NCBI GenBank assembly: GCA_029259175.1
Contig: JAPDJH010000004.1
Coordinates: forward strand, 99,645-163,644
DNA length: 64,000 nt
DNA from: Hadesarchaea archaeon
GTDB lineage: Archaea; Hadarchaeota; Hadarchaeia; Hadarchaeales; Hadarchaeaceae
Reading direction: 5' to 3'
Position 1 is the first letter of the stretch. The number at the start of each line of letters is the position of its first letter. The position numbers were made by a program, and so were the translations under genes. The notes beneath the pieces are model-generated. The model saw only the letters and a program-made list of their open reading frames with translations, did no database searches and had not been told where the DNA came from. Below are positions 9,200-17,585 of this stretch, in pieces.

Positions 9200-10354
9200 T
9201 TAACCCACGACCATGATGATTTCCAGAACAACGATGGCCAGTATCAGCGCCAGCATAGCGGTCTCCAAAAAATTGGAGCGCTGGACGTCTATCCGCGTCA
9301 TCACCATGGTGTAGAGCTGCTGTAAGCGCTCTAATTTTTCGTTTACCAGCGCAAGCCAGTCCGAAATGCGCATCCGCTCGCTCGTGAGCCGGTAAAGCTT
9401 TCCCAAGTACCATTCGCCCGTAAGCTTTCCGATATTGCGAGCGTCTTCGATGAGATCCATTACATCTATGCGGAACTCCGTCAGATCACCGAGTACGCGG
9501 GAGAGTTCGCGGTACTGGCGTCGTGTTAGCCACCACCGTAGCCCCGGGCCTTTGAGCACTTGGCGAAGGGTTGTGTACGCCCTCGAGATCTGCTGGTCGA
9601 GCAGGCGATCGTAGGTTTTGAGCTCAAGGAGCTGCACGAGGGCGAACTCGATTATGCGAACCAAGTCGTCCATATACTCAACAGCGCCGCTGATGAGAGC
9701 GGCATACCAGTCGACGATAACGATGTCCTCGGTGGAATAGCTAAGATAGAGCTTGAGAGCGTCCTCGATCTCTCGGACGTTCAAGACGCGCCACTCGAGT
9801 TCGCCACGGAGCACGCCCGTAGTCTGTTTTGCATAGTTCGTCCGGAAGTCCTCTGCGCTCAAGCGTGGTTCTGAATCGGTGATGAGAACCAAGCTGTAGA
9901 TCTGTGGCTGTTCGAACGATGGATAAGGAAACAGGATGGCAGACGAGATGGTTTCGCGCAGTTTTCGGAAGTAGTCGAGCGGGATATCATCAAACACAAT
10001 TTCGCCGCTCTCCACGCGAACGGTGTTTTCGTTCAAACGCACGAGCTTGATGAGATCATCGAAAGTAATTTTTTGAAAATCGATGGAAATATACACTCCT
10101 ATCACGCCGATGGGAAAAATGCGCCCCTCGATTGTCGCTTGGTGTCCATCGATCCGCATCGCTCCCAGCTGAACCTCGAGTGGATTCATCCCGTATTCCT
10201 CATATTTGGGCGCGAGAACGCGGTCTCCCTTTTGTCGAGGACGCTCTATGAGAGTGAGCTGGGATTTCGGAACACGATCAAGGTCGATATCCCCGCCCAC
10301 ATCGTAGAGATACTGGAAGATGACACGTCCGGTAAGCAAAGGCTCGTCCGGCAT
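9200..10354 (-). CDS. RMD1/DUF155-like membrane-anchored protein
   Basis: 384 residues. The C-terminal third is helical with WLALVNEKLERLQQLYTMV, followed by one terminal membrane helix (TAMLALILAIVVLEIIMVV). A W...V..KL..L.Q.Y block before a single C-terminal membrane segment matches the RMD1/YagE (DUF155) family, known in mitochondria as RMND1 and of uncertain molecular function. The N-terminal half is alpha/beta. A single-gene unit on the minus strand, ending 44 bp before tRNA-Val. Confidence 0.65.
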   Translation of the reverse strand: MPDEPLLTGRVIFQYLYDVGGDIDLDRVPKSQLTLIERPRQKGDRVLAPKYEEYGMNPLEVQLGAMRIDGHQATIEGRIFPIGVIGVYISIDFQKITFDDLIKLVRLNENTVRVESGEIVFDDIPLDYFRKLRETISSAILFPYPSFEQPQIYSLVLITDSEPRLSAEDFRTNYAKQTTGVLRGELEWRVLNVREIEDALKLYLSYSTEDIVIVDWYAALISGAVEYMDDLVRIIEFALVQLLELKTYDRLLDQQISRAYTTLRQVLKGPGLRWWLTRRQYRELSRVLGDLTEFRIDVMDLIEDARNIGKLTGEWYLGKLYRLTSERMRISDWLALVNEKLERLQQLYTMVMTRIDVQRSNFLETAMLALILAIVVLEIIMVVG

Positions 10355-10429
10355 AGGGCTCCAAATTACTCTATGTCTGATCAGTTTAACCTTTGCAAGA
10401 GGGGCTGAAAAAAGCCGCTTTTCCCATAT

Positions 10430-10981
10430 TCAGAACAGGACGATCGTTTGGGCCAGCAAGAAGGACAGAACCCCCAAGATATCAGCGATGGACGTTAGCA
10501 GTGGGCCCACGATGTTATCCGGATCGAGACCCCGCATGTATGAGAAGATGGCGATAAAAGTGGAGCTGAGGATCACCAGTGGTGTCAGGATGAGTCCAGT
10601 CAAGAAGAAAGTCGCGGCGAATGCCACCGGGTTGGCTAGGCCGCGCGCCCAAGCCCATCCCCCGATCACCACCGAGATGACGAAGAAGGACGTGATTCCC
10701 GACTTTACAGAGTCGAGCATTCTCTCGCCGAGCGCGTGCTGTTTTTTGAGAGCGGGCTTCACTATTCCGAGGTGAAGGGCGGAGCCAAGTCTTGCACCCA
10801 GAATGCTCCCCACATTGCCCGCCATGCCGTTTATCGGAGGAATGAGCGCGAGAACAGCCGGGAGCATCACCATGCGCTCTAGATTCATCTGTAAAAACAT
10901 GCCAGCGAAAATGGATAGGACGGCGCTGAGCAGGAGAGCGAGGGTGTTCTCCTTCACGATTTTGCTAACGGACCCTACCAT
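10430..10981 (-). CDS. MgtE/SLC41-like half transporter, second copy
   Basis: 183 residues, nearly all membrane. It contains PPINGMAGNVGSILGARLGSALH and later GLDPDNIVGPLLTSIADILG, the two conserved blocks of the MgtE cation-channel domain (PxxxxxxGN...G.R and DPDN...P..T...D). The cytoplasmic N and CBS domains of bacterial MgtE are missing. ATG 10981 overlaps the previous gene by seven bases; longer starts would overlap by 46. It likely pairs with the adjacent copy to form one transporter. Confidence 0.88.
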   Translation of the reverse strand: MVGSVSKIVKENTLALLLSAVLSIFAGMFLQMNLERMVMLPAVLALIPPINGMAGNVGSILGARLGSALHLGIVKPALKKQHALGERMLDSVKSGITSFFVISVVIGGWAWARGLANPVAFAATFFLTGLILTPLVILSSTFIAIFSYMRGLDPDNIVGPLLTSIADILGVLSFLLAQTIVLF

Positions 10982-11538
10982 CCCAACCACCCCACAAGCA
11001 CAACCGCCAAGAAGATACACAGAATTGCAACGATGTCTCCCAGCGTTGTCATGAGCGGTGCTGTGACATTATCTGGATCCCACCGTCTGCGGTAGGCGAC
11101 TATGGCGATGATCACCGTGATGGGAATCAAGATCAAGCCGGAGAGAATCCCAGCAAACAGGGCGATGAAAACGAAAATGTAGGGAGGCCCCACCGCTTGA
11201 TTGGCGAGAACACCGATCGTGAAAGAAAGAATTCCAACGGCGAAGGACGCCAGCACGCTCACGATGATGGCTGATAGCACGTTGATTTTTAGTTCGTGGG
11301 TGATCGCGAGACGGGGCTTGATAGTCCCGAGATGTAGAGCCGTCCCTAGCCTCGAACCCAGCGCGCATCCGATGTTGCCACGCATGTCGATGAGCGGGGG
11401 CACCAGAATGATGAGCCCAGGGAGGGCCTCCAGGCTATGCCTCATGTGTTCCAGCACAGACCCTGCAGTGAGGTCTAGCAGAGCGCACGCAGAAAGAATG
11501 ACGACTTGCTGGAAGAAGATCGATCTCTGGCCGCTCAT
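10975..11538 (-). CDS. MgtE/SLC41-like half transporter, first copy
   Basis: 187 residues with the same architecture as its neighbour: VPPLIDMRGNIGCALGSRLGTALHLG and RRWDPDNVTAPLMTTLGDI, plus about five hydrophobic helices. The function is probably Mg2+ or other divalent cation passage. The two genes are homologous, co-directional and overlapping, so the protein is probably a heterodimer derived from tandem duplication, equivalent to the fused two-domain SLC41 arrangement. Confidence 0.88.
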   Translation of the reverse strand: MSGQRSIFFQQVVILSACALLDLTAGSVLEHMRHSLEALPGLIILVPPLIDMRGNIGCALGSRLGTALHLGTIKPRLAITHELKINVLSAIIVSVLASFAVGILSFTIGVLANQAVGPPYIFVFIALFAGILSGLILIPITVIIAIVAYRRRWDPDNVTAPLMTTLGDIVAILCIFLAVVLVGWLGW

Positions 11539-11590
11539 CCTACAATTTTCTTCTGTGAACCATATATAGAGAAGCGGATTTCCCGGGTGG

Positions 11591-11691
11591 CGCCGGGGGC
11601 GGGATTTGAACCCGCGAGGCGCAACGCGCCACAGGGTTTTCGCGGCACTGCCTTAGCAACCCTGCGCCCTACCTGGCTAGGCTACCCCGGC
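11591..11691 (-). tRNA. tRNA-Ser(GCU) with a 16-nt intron
   Basis: The acceptor GCCGGGG/CCCCGGC with G73 and an encoded CCA (11588-11590), a long variable arm (GCGC-GTT-GCGC) and anticodon GCT identify tRNA-Ser. The anticodon stem CAGGG (11660-11664) and CCCTG are separated by 23 nt. The seven-base loop closes only if 11638-11653 is removed. The junction folds into a bulge-helix-bulge: helix TTGC/GCGA, 5' bulge TAA, 3' bulge AAA. This is the canonical 37/38 position. Confidence 0.92.
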
Positions 11692-11748
11692 CCCGTTAGA
11701 ACTACGGCTCGCTCGCTTTTTACCTTAACCCGGCCCCGCGCTCGTTCA

Positions 11749-11922
11749 CTAAATTTCTCCTCTCCTGAACTTTTCCACAAGCCGCTTTTTCTCTGGCGAG
11801 AGCGCCTTCCATAAGAAACGGTTGATCTCCTCCAGCCACTCCAATTTCTGTTTGGCCGAGAGCCTCGCATATTTTTTCAAAACCTCGGTGCCGGGATAGT
11901 GCTCAAACCCCTTTCTGCGCAC
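11749..11922 (-). CDS. Small basic partner protein of the adjacent nucleotidyltransferase
   Basis: 57 residues from a GTG at 11922, starting VRRKGFEHYPGTEVLKKYA and containing KQKLEWLEEINRFLWKAL. Predicted helical. It starts three bases after the stop of the nucleotidyltransferase gene, so the two are co-translated. Short helical ORFs of this kind occur beside archaeal nucleotidyltransferases; I do not know a function. A toxin-antitoxin-like pair is possible. Confidence 0.65.
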   Translation of the reverse strand: MRRKGFEHYPGTEVLKKYARLSAKQKLEWLEEINRFLWKALSPEKKRLVEKFRRGEI

Positions 11923-11924
11923 GT

Positions 11925-12416
11925 CTAGCCCCCCCTCAGCTTGATCAGTTTTTGCAGGGCTTTGACATCGGCTAGATCCTGCAACCGCTTGGAACGCCGC
12001 TTCAGTGTTATCAGGTGGTCAAGGGAAATAAGAGGAATTCTCAGATCTCCTGCTTTTACGAGTTTCTTCTCTCGAAGCACCCGTGTCATATCTAAAGAGT
12101 GTTCTAGAATCACATCCACCTCCTCATAGGGCACCTTGGGGTTTCGGAAAGTGATGGCCCTCATGTGCTTCTCTTTCTTCCACCGTTGCAAATTTTCGAG
12201 TGTTAGACTCTCCCATCCGACCGGAATCCGCGGCAAATATCCTACTTTTCTCATTACATTCACTAGCTTGCGCACGTTAGAGGGGCTCATTTCGATCAGG
12301 AGATCTAGGTCGGCGGTTGCCCGGGGGACTCCATGCAAGTTGACAGCTATTCCTCCGGCAACAACGTAGCGAACTCCCGCTCGGTTCAGCTCTTTTAGGA
12401 TTTTTTCGTAGAACAC
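11925..12416 (-). CDS. Nucleotidyltransferase-fold protein (MNT/AbiEii-like)
   Basis: 163 residues. YVVAGGIAVNLHGVPRATADLDLLIE is the GG.A..lhG..R.T.DlDl. signature of minimal nucleotidyltransferases, with both metal-binding Asp residues. The frame stays open further upstream, but that part lies inside the SRP RNA gene. The GTG at 12416 has GGTGA five bases upstream and a TATA-like element near 12440, so I place the start there. With the 57-aa gene downstream it may form a toxin-antitoxin-like pair. Confidence 0.8.
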   Translation of the reverse strand: MFYEKILKELNRAGVRYVVAGGIAVNLHGVPRATADLDLLIEMSPSNVRKLVNVMRKVGYLPRIPVGWESLTLENLQRWKKEKHMRAITFRNPKVPYEEVDVILEHSLDMTRVLREKKLVKAGDLRIPLISLDHLITLKRRSKRLQDLADVKALQKLIKLRGG

Positions 12417-12452
12417 CGTTTCACCGACGGTATGGGCAGGTATAACTTTTTT

Positions 12453-12776
12453 GAGTGGCGGTGGGCGTGCCCAGGGTGGACGCCTTCCCCGCACGCCGTT
12501 TGCTGGTTCCGGACTCAATCCCGTTGACTGCCAGCACCGGACGTCCTGGCTACCCTTGCTCCCTTCCGGGCCTGGGGGATTCACCAGGTAAAGGCGGTTA
12601 GCCCACGACCCTCCGGCCGGGGCCCCGCCACCGCCGGCCCAGCAGGACGAGACCTCATCGGCGGAGACCAGCGCGTGCGTGCGGTTCCAGCGCCGCCCCC
12701 GAGCTCTCGGCCCGGCATAAGGCGGATTTCCGGTTAACAGGGGACCGCCAGCCCCCCGCCTAGCCCACCGCCACTC
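12453..12776 (-). ncRNA. 7S signal recognition particle RNA
   Basis: 324 nt. The helix 8 region reads CCAGGCCCGGAAGGGAGCAA, the SRP54-binding hallmark with its GGAA tetraloop, followed by GGGTAGCCAGGACGTCCGGT. The 5' end GAGTGGCGGTGGGC (12763-12776) is perfectly complementary to the 3' end GCCCACCGCCACTC (12453-12466), forming the terminal helix of archaeal SRP RNA. The very high G+C in paired regions fits a thermophile. Confidence 0.96.
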
Positions 12777-13025
12777 TAACTTTGGTCGAGATTCCTAAAA
12801 CCATAGCGGTCGAATCGTGCGGCGCCGCTGTGTGGGCTCCGCGACCCAAATGAGGTTCTCGGGGTCTGCCTTCACCAATTGGATCAACAGGGTGAAACAA
12901 AAACATAAAGAACGCAATATTTTAGCGAAACGGAGACCCAGTCGATTCTTTTGTGTATCGACAAACATTTCATTTATGCGCCCAGTACGATTCAACTTTG
13001 TTTTACTCTGGCATACTTTTTTATA

Positions 13026-13045
13026 CAAGTAAAACCAAGTAAAAC
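13026..13045 (+). promoter_or_regulatory. Tandem 10-bp repeat in the AbrB/PIN promoter
   Basis: CAAGTAAAAC occurs twice back to back, immediately after a TATA box (TTTTTATAC near 13017-13025) and before the GGAGG preceding the AbrB-like ATG at 13058. The position between TATA box and start suits an operator for autoregulation by the antitoxin. The region 12777-13016 otherwise shows no gene. Confidence 0.5.
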
Positions 13046-13057
13046 TATAGGAGGCCC

Positions 13058-13282
13058 ATGAAACGATTTGAGGTAAAAGTTAGCTCCAAGGGACAGTTGG
13101 TAATTCCCAAGGAGCTCAGAAAAAAGTATAAGATCAAACCAACATCCACGGTGGTGCTTCAAGAAGAAGAGGGCGGAATCAAAATCCTCGCCCCCGTGAA
13201 CCTCGCAGACGTGTGTGGCAGCCTGCAAATCGACCGCAAGTGGGCAAAAAAGGCAATAGAGAGGGATAGATCTGAATGGTGA
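13058..13282 (+). CDS. AbrB/SpoVT-type antitoxin
   Basis: 74 residues. The swapped-hairpin DNA-binding motif is plain: VKVSSKGQLVIPKELRKKYKIKP. It neutralises the adjacent PIN toxin and binds its own promoter in comparable loci. AGGAGG sits seven bases before the ATG. The stop overlaps the toxin start by seven bases. Confidence 0.9.
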   Translation: MKRFEVKVSSKGQLVIPKELRKKYKIKPTSTVVLQEEEGGIKILAPVNLADVCGSLQIDRKWAKKAIERDRSEW

Positions 13283-13683
13283 AGATTTTACTTGACACAA
13301 TGGCACTGATCGACATCTTGACAGACAGGCGCTTCAAGCGGCTGGCATCCTTCATAGACCAGGAGAAAATCCAAGCGGTGATTTCGACGATAAGCCTGAC
13401 CGAGATTTTCAAAGTTGTAGGATCGAAAGACGAAATAAAAGCGAAAACACTGATCGACTGGATTGTCGCCTCGAGGCTGGAGAAGAGAAGTGTCGACGTT
13501 TCGGTAGCGAAAAAGGCAGGAGAGCTCAAACTGCACTATAATTTGCCAACTGCCGATGCCCTCATCGCCGCAACCGGAATTGTGAGTGGAGCTACTCACG
13601 TTGTGACGGAGGACGTTCATTTTCAAAGCGTGAAGTCCCTCATCAAACCCATTGGATTGAAACAAGCGGAGCGAATGGTTTAA
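13276..13683 (+). CDS. PIN-domain ribonuclease toxin (VapC-like)
   Basis: 135 residues. The acidic active-site residues are visible: the first Asp in LLDTMALIDIL, Glu in ISLTEIFKV, Asp in LPTADALIAAT and Asp in HVVTEDVHF. PIN toxins cleave tRNA or other RNA and are held inactive by the paired antitoxin, here the overlapping AbrB-like gene. The region after it (13684-13803) is non-coding. Confidence 0.88.
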   Translation: MVKILLDTMALIDILTDRRFKRLASFIDQEKIQAVISTISLTEIFKVVGSKDEIKAKTLIDWIVASRLEKRSVDVSVAKKAGELKLHYNLPTADALIAATGIVSGATHVVTEDVHFQSVKSLIKPIGLKQAERMV

Positions 13684-13803
13684 GGAGAACTCCTCGAGGT
13701 TTGCGATATTGAACTTGCATCGAGAAATCAAATCATGAAGAGATGCCGGGCTGACTACCTCATTTTCCGCACCCCTTTGATGTTCACGATCACGGTGGGT
13801 TGT

Positions 13804-14733
13804 TTAGGAACCAGCTCCTATGTCCAGTTCCCCTAGCAGTTCACAGGCTTTGCACAGATCGGAGGACGTCGGCTCTCCGCATACCCTGCAGGTCTTGGGT
13901 CTAAACTCGGGAACCGCGGAAACCAGAAACGGCCTCATCCGATCAAACATCCGTAAAATCATAAACTTAGAATTCGGGTGATTCTCTTCTAGCCAGTTGA
14001 TAAAATCACGTATCTCGAGATGAATGCCACCACGGTAGGGACATTCGCTCCAATCTGCCTCTATTCCTTTCAACAAAGCATAGAGGGCGATCTCTTTCTC
14101 GGGGATTTCGCGCATGGGTTTAATCCTCGGGACAAATCCTTCACGCGGTTGATAGACGGGACCAAGTCGGTAGAGCCGAGCCAAGTCGCTCCGCACGTAG
14201 TTGAGCATGATCGCTTGCACCTCATCGTCCAGATTGTGTGCCGTCGCGAGCTTTGATGCGCCGGACTCGCGCGCCGCACGATTCAAGAGTGATCTCCTAA
14301 GAACCCCGCAGTACGTGCACGCTCCCAAACCGCTTCCCTTTTCTTTAGCACGGGCGAGTATCTCATCGAGTGTGGCACCGAAACTCTCTTTGAAACTAAC
14401 AATTCGATGTTCTATCCCCAGCGCTTCAGCATTTTTTCTAGCAACCGGAATGCCTCTATTCCGATATCCTGCTATCCCCTCATCCACTGTTATGGCCACC
14501 AGCTCACACCGTTTGCTCCTGCAGTACTCGGCGAGCAAGTGCATACACACCACCGAGTCCTTTCCACCTGAAACCGCAACGGCAACGCGCTCCCCCGGTT
14601 TGATCATGTTGTGTTTCCGGATCGCGCGATAGAATCTCCGCTCAACACTTCGGGCCAAGCAACGATCACAGAGAAAGTCACCCGTATACCGCCGGTGATA
14701 AACGGCCCGCCTCCCGCACGCCGTGCACCGCAT
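13804..14733 (-). CDS. ncsA: tRNA 2-thiolation protein (NcsA/TtuA/Ncs6 family)
   Basis: About 309 residues. An N-terminal zinc ribbon (CTACGRRAVYHR...CDRC) is followed by an ATP-pyrophosphatase with PP-loop VAVSGGKDSVVCMHLL, catalytic CTYCGVLRRSLLN, and a second zinc ribbon near the C-terminus (CRVCGEPTSSDLCKAC). It thiolates U34 of tRNA using sulfur carried by a ubiquitin-like protein. The ATG at 14733 has GGGTGG five bases upstream; a GTG three codons earlier is possible. The gene directly upstream is the likely sulfur carrier. Confidence 0.93.
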   Translation of the reverse strand: MRCTACGRRAVYHRRYTGDFLCDRCLARSVERRFYRAIRKHNMIKPGERVAVAVSGGKDSVVCMHLLAEYCRSKRCELVAITVDEGIAGYRNRGIPVARKNAEALGIEHRIVSFKESFGATLDEILARAKEKGSGLGACTYCGVLRRSLLNRAARESGASKLATAHNLDDEVQAIMLNYVRSDLARLYRLGPVYQPREGFVPRIKPMREIPEKEIALYALLKGIEADWSECPYRGGIHLEIRDFINWLEENHPNSKFMILRMFDRMRPFLVSAVPEFRPKTCRVCGEPTSSDLCKACELLGELDIGAGS

Positions 14734-14734
14734 G

Positions 14735-14941
14735 TCAGCCACCCGTAACCACGGGCAGGATGGTTATCTGAGCCCCCTCTCTCAATGGCTCCTCTTCGGG
14801 GACTACACGCCCGTCCATGAAAACCACAACGGTTTCACGGGAGATCTTCAACTCTTTGAGCAGGTCCCACACCGTCGCTCCAGAATCCATCTCTACCTCC
14901 CGCTGCTCTCCGCGTCCCTTGATTTCCACCCGCATCCTCAT
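14735..14941 (-). CDS. MoaD/ThiS/SAMP-like ubiquitin-fold sulfur carrier
   Basis: 68 residues ending in GG (ITILPVVTGG), the adenylation/thiocarboxylation tail, with a beta-grasp pattern including TVWDLLKELKISRETVVVFMDGRVV. It lies between the site-2 protease (four-base overlap) and ncsA (one-base gap), so it is almost certainly the sulfur donor for the NcsA reaction. It could also act in protein modification, like SAMPs. Confidence 0.9.
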   Translation of the reverse strand: MRMRVEIKGRGEQREVEMDSGATVWDLLKELKISRETVVVFMDGRVVPEEEPLREGAQITILPVVTGG

Positions 14942-16185
14942 CTTACCATCCTCACAACTCCCGGAACTATGTTCAGGATAAGCAGAATGAGCACCAGATA
15001 TGAAGTCCACTTGACCACGCGCGATGCCCGGGCGCGTCCGACCCGGCGTTCGAGGGCCGCTTCCAACATATACCCTCCGTCCAGGGGCTTCGCGGGCAGG
15101 AGATTGAAGAGCCCCACCCCTAGATTCAGCGTGTAAAGCCACTGCAGCAGTCCAATCCCCCACCACGGGATCAGCGAGTTGTACAGCACTGGAGTGAAGA
15201 AACCGCCTGTGAGCACCACGCTCAAAGCCATGTACAGCATGACCAGCGGATTCAGGAAGTAAGTCCTAGACCGGGCCGAAGCCGGGTAGATGCCGAACAC
15301 TCCGTGGTTGTCGTCCGGAGCTTTCGCCAACGTTACCACGAATTCGCCTTCATCGGTGATTAGCTCAGCGTTTTCCCCTGCTACCGTGTTCTCCATTACC
15401 GCACGGTACTCCTCCAGCGAGTCCACCGGCACACCATTGACGGCTAGTATTCTGGCTCCGAGCAGATTTTCCGCGTAGTTCTCCAACGGGTAGTTCTCGG
15501 CCACTCCATACACGTACACCCCCGGCTTGGGCACGATAAAAACCAGCAAGAGAGCGAAAAAGACGAGGGAGATGAGCACGTTGCTCACAGGACCGGCAGC
15601 GAACATTCTAATGCGCTTGAGGGGTGTTGTTCGAGCAAGCTCTTTTTCATCGGGCTCCACAAATCCCCCCGGAATGAACAGGAAGAGGAGAAGCCCCACC
15701 GACTTGGTTTTCAAACCCTGAGCGTGCAACAGAAAGCCGTGGCAGAACTCGTGGACTATCAACACGATTCCTATTACGACCAGCCACACTGGCAGGCTCA
15801 GTCCGGGCAGAATCCCCGGCAAAACGAATTTGACCCCTGGCAGAGCGATAGAGGGCCTCGTGTAAACGATTAGCGCATTCAAAGCGATGTTGAAAGTCAC
15901 GAACACCATTAGAGCAAAACCCACAACAGCTGCGAACGTGCCGAACCGAATGAAACCTCGCTTGAAGCGGGCGGCCGCGTTGTCTATGAAACCCAGACCC
16001 TTGCTGGTGCGCCACATAAGAACCGCTGGGTGAAGCGAGAACCCGCGTCTCTTGAGATCGAAGAATCTCCACATCGCCAGCACGAGCGCCCAGATAACAC
16101 CCACTATGAGCAAGAAGAGGATAAAATCATTCAGGCTTGCACGAGGTGCCCAAGCAGCCCCCGCTACGAGGAGGAGCCCATTCAT
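14938..16185 (-). CDS. Site-2 protease (M50 intramembrane metalloprotease) with PDZ domain
   Basis: 415 residues. The zinc-binding HEFCHG sits in a membrane segment (GIVLIVHEFCHGFLLHAQG) and the third ligand region LLPAKPLDGG is in a later one. A PDZ-like domain (GARILAVNGVPVDSLEEYRAVM) lies between. It cleaves membrane-embedded substrates, often anti-sigma or transcription regulators. It has an N-terminal membrane helix and shares a short overlap with the sulfur-carrier gene, which places it at the head of that operon. Confidence 0.92.
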   Translation of the reverse strand: MNGLLLVAGAAWAPRASLNDFILFLLIVGVIWALVLAMWRFFDLKRRGFSLHPAVLMWRTSKGLGFIDNAAARFKRGFIRFGTFAAVVGFALMVFVTFNIALNALIVYTRPSIALPGVKFVLPGILPGLSLPVWLVVIGIVLIVHEFCHGFLLHAQGLKTKSVGLLLFLFIPGGFVEPDEKELARTTPLKRIRMFAAGPVSNVLISLVFFALLLVFIVPKPGVYVYGVAENYPLENYAENLLGARILAVNGVPVDSLEEYRAVMENTVAGENAELITDEGEFVVTLAKAPDDNHGVFGIYPASARSRTYFLNPLVMLYMALSVVLTGGFFTPVLYNSLIPWWGIGLLQWLYTLNLGVGLFNLLPAKPLDGGYMLEAALERRVGRARASRVVKWTSYLVLILLILNIVPGVVRMVR

Positions 16186-16264
16186 GCGTGCACGAGTTTA
16201 CTCGGGTCTCGTCGTTTAAGTGCTTTTAAGGGCCGGTGCGGAGAGGTGAAAGGTGGTGAGCAGA

Positions 16265-16807
16265 ATGGTGAAGATACCTCTCGCCAATGCATACAAGTTC
16301 CTCGCTCCGAGACCCATCGTGCTGATAACCACCGTGGACAAGCAGGGACGCATAAACGCGGCTCCCATGTCGTGGGTCACTCCCGTTGAATCGGAGCCGC
16401 CCATCATCGCGTTTTCGACCAGCTATGACTCGGACACTTATCACAACATCATGGAGACGAGGGAATTCGTGATCAACCTTGTCCCAGCGGAGATCCGGAA
16501 GCAGATGTGGATCTGCGGTAAGAGCTTTCCGCGCGGAGTCAACGAGCTAGAGCGTGCCGGTCTCGGCTGGGAGCCCTCGGAGCAAGTAAAACCGCCACGT
16601 GTACGCGAATGCCCGGTGAACTTTGAGTGCAAGTTCGAGTGGATGTATGAGGGGCCGGAGTACGTGGTGATCGCCGGACGGGTGCTGGTCACCCACGCCA
16701 GAAAGGACGCGGTAAAGCAGGGATTGCTAAACGTGGAGGCGGTCAAGCCTCTGCTCCATCTCTCGGGGCGCAACTTCGTGATTGGAGATCACCGAGCGGG
16801 TCTGTAG
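16265..16807 (+). CDS. Flavin reductase-like FMN-binding split-barrel protein
   Basis: 180 residues. PRPIVLITTVDKQGRINAAPMSWVTPV and EFVINLVPAEI are the flavin-reductase (DUF447/HpaC-like) core that binds FMN. The natural electron acceptor is not evident. I chose ATG 16265, which follows GGTGGTGAG; a GTG four codons upstream is an alternative. The stop abuts the following nucleotidyltransferase gene with no gap. Confidence 0.85.
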   Translation: MVKIPLANAYKFLAPRPIVLITTVDKQGRINAAPMSWVTPVESEPPIIAFSTSYDSDTYHNIMETREFVINLVPAEIRKQMWICGKSFPRGVNELERAGLGWEPSEQVKPPRVRECPVNFECKFEWMYEGPEYVVIAGRVLVTHARKDAVKQGLLNVEAVKPLLHLSGRNFVIGDHRAGL

Positions 16808-17506
16808 ATGGTGACGCCTGCCAGAGTGGGTGACGAACGAGAAATCGTGTATGACGAAGAACGCTGGAGTCTGTTTCGTGCGCTCCGAGATAGGGCACGT
16901 CAGATTATGGAGGTACTGCGCGAGTTTGATCCGGTCGTCCATGGAAGCGTCGCGCGGGGCGATGTGGACAAAGACAGCGACATCGACGTTTTCATACCTC
17001 GAGTCGTGCCCTCCTACAGGATCGAACTGACTCTGCAGCGTGAGTTCGGAATCCAGCGTCGAGAACTAGTGATGGCCACTCCTTGGCAGCTTCCCAAAGC
17101 ACACGTCTATTTGGATGAAAAGTGTTCCGTCACCTTTCCAATGGTGAAGCCCCGGCAAACCGAGCTCGAGTTTTATTATTTCGGTGGAGCGGCAGATCTG
17201 TCAGCTGTTGCGGAGGGAAAGCGAGTGCCCGGGGTCGACAAGAGGCTGATGCTCATCCTTCCAACACCAGAAGGGCATGTGGAGCGTTCGATAATCGGGC
17301 AGGAGTCCGAAGTGGCGAAGATATTGGGGATTAGCATCGAAATCGTACGAGAGCGAATTCAAGTCCTCAGCCGAAGAGCGGAGATCGGCCACACCGGTTT
17401 GTTCATTCAGCGGGAGCTCGGGACAACCGAGAGTTTTGAAGAAGTGTTCAAGTCGGAAATCTTAGAGAATCCAGCCGCTAGGCTTCGGCTAAAAGCTGGC
17501 GAATAA
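16808..17506 (+). CDS. Predicted nucleotidyltransferase (archaeal COG1665-like)
   Basis: 232 residues. VVHGSVARGDVDKDSDIDVFIP is the GS.ARG...SDIDv motif of the polymerase-beta nucleotidyltransferase fold. The C-terminal half (VDKRLMLILPTPEGHVERSIIGQE) is conserved in a group of archaeal proteins and ends in a helical HTH-like segment (EVAKILGISIEIVRERIQVL). It differs from the small MNT toxins elsewhere in the window by being longer and fused to this domain. Substrate unknown. Confidence 0.75.
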   Translation: MVTPARVGDEREIVYDEERWSLFRALRDRARQIMEVLREFDPVVHGSVARGDVDKDSDIDVFIPRVVPSYRIELTLQREFGIQRRELVMATPWQLPKAHVYLDEKCSVTFPMVKPRQTELEFYYFGGAADLSAVAEGKRVPGVDKRLMLILPTPEGHVERSIIGQESEVAKILGISIEIVRERIQVLSRRAEIGHTGLFIQRELGTTESFEEVFKSEILENPAARLRLKAGE

Positions 17507-17585
17507 CTGCTGGACACGAATTACTTTCAGTGCGGTTAGATAGGATTAACCTAGATAACGCTGTTATAGGTATAGAGAAATCTGA

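Noticed and set aside
12417..12584. Upstream extension of the nucleotidyltransferase frame
   Set aside because: It lies inside the SRP RNA helix 8 region. The shorter GTG start has its own ribosome site and TATA box.
12817..13032. 71-codon plus-strand frame before the AbrB gene
   Set aside because: No ribosome site, Cys/Arg-rich and without domain pattern; it covers the promoter of the AbrB/PIN pair.
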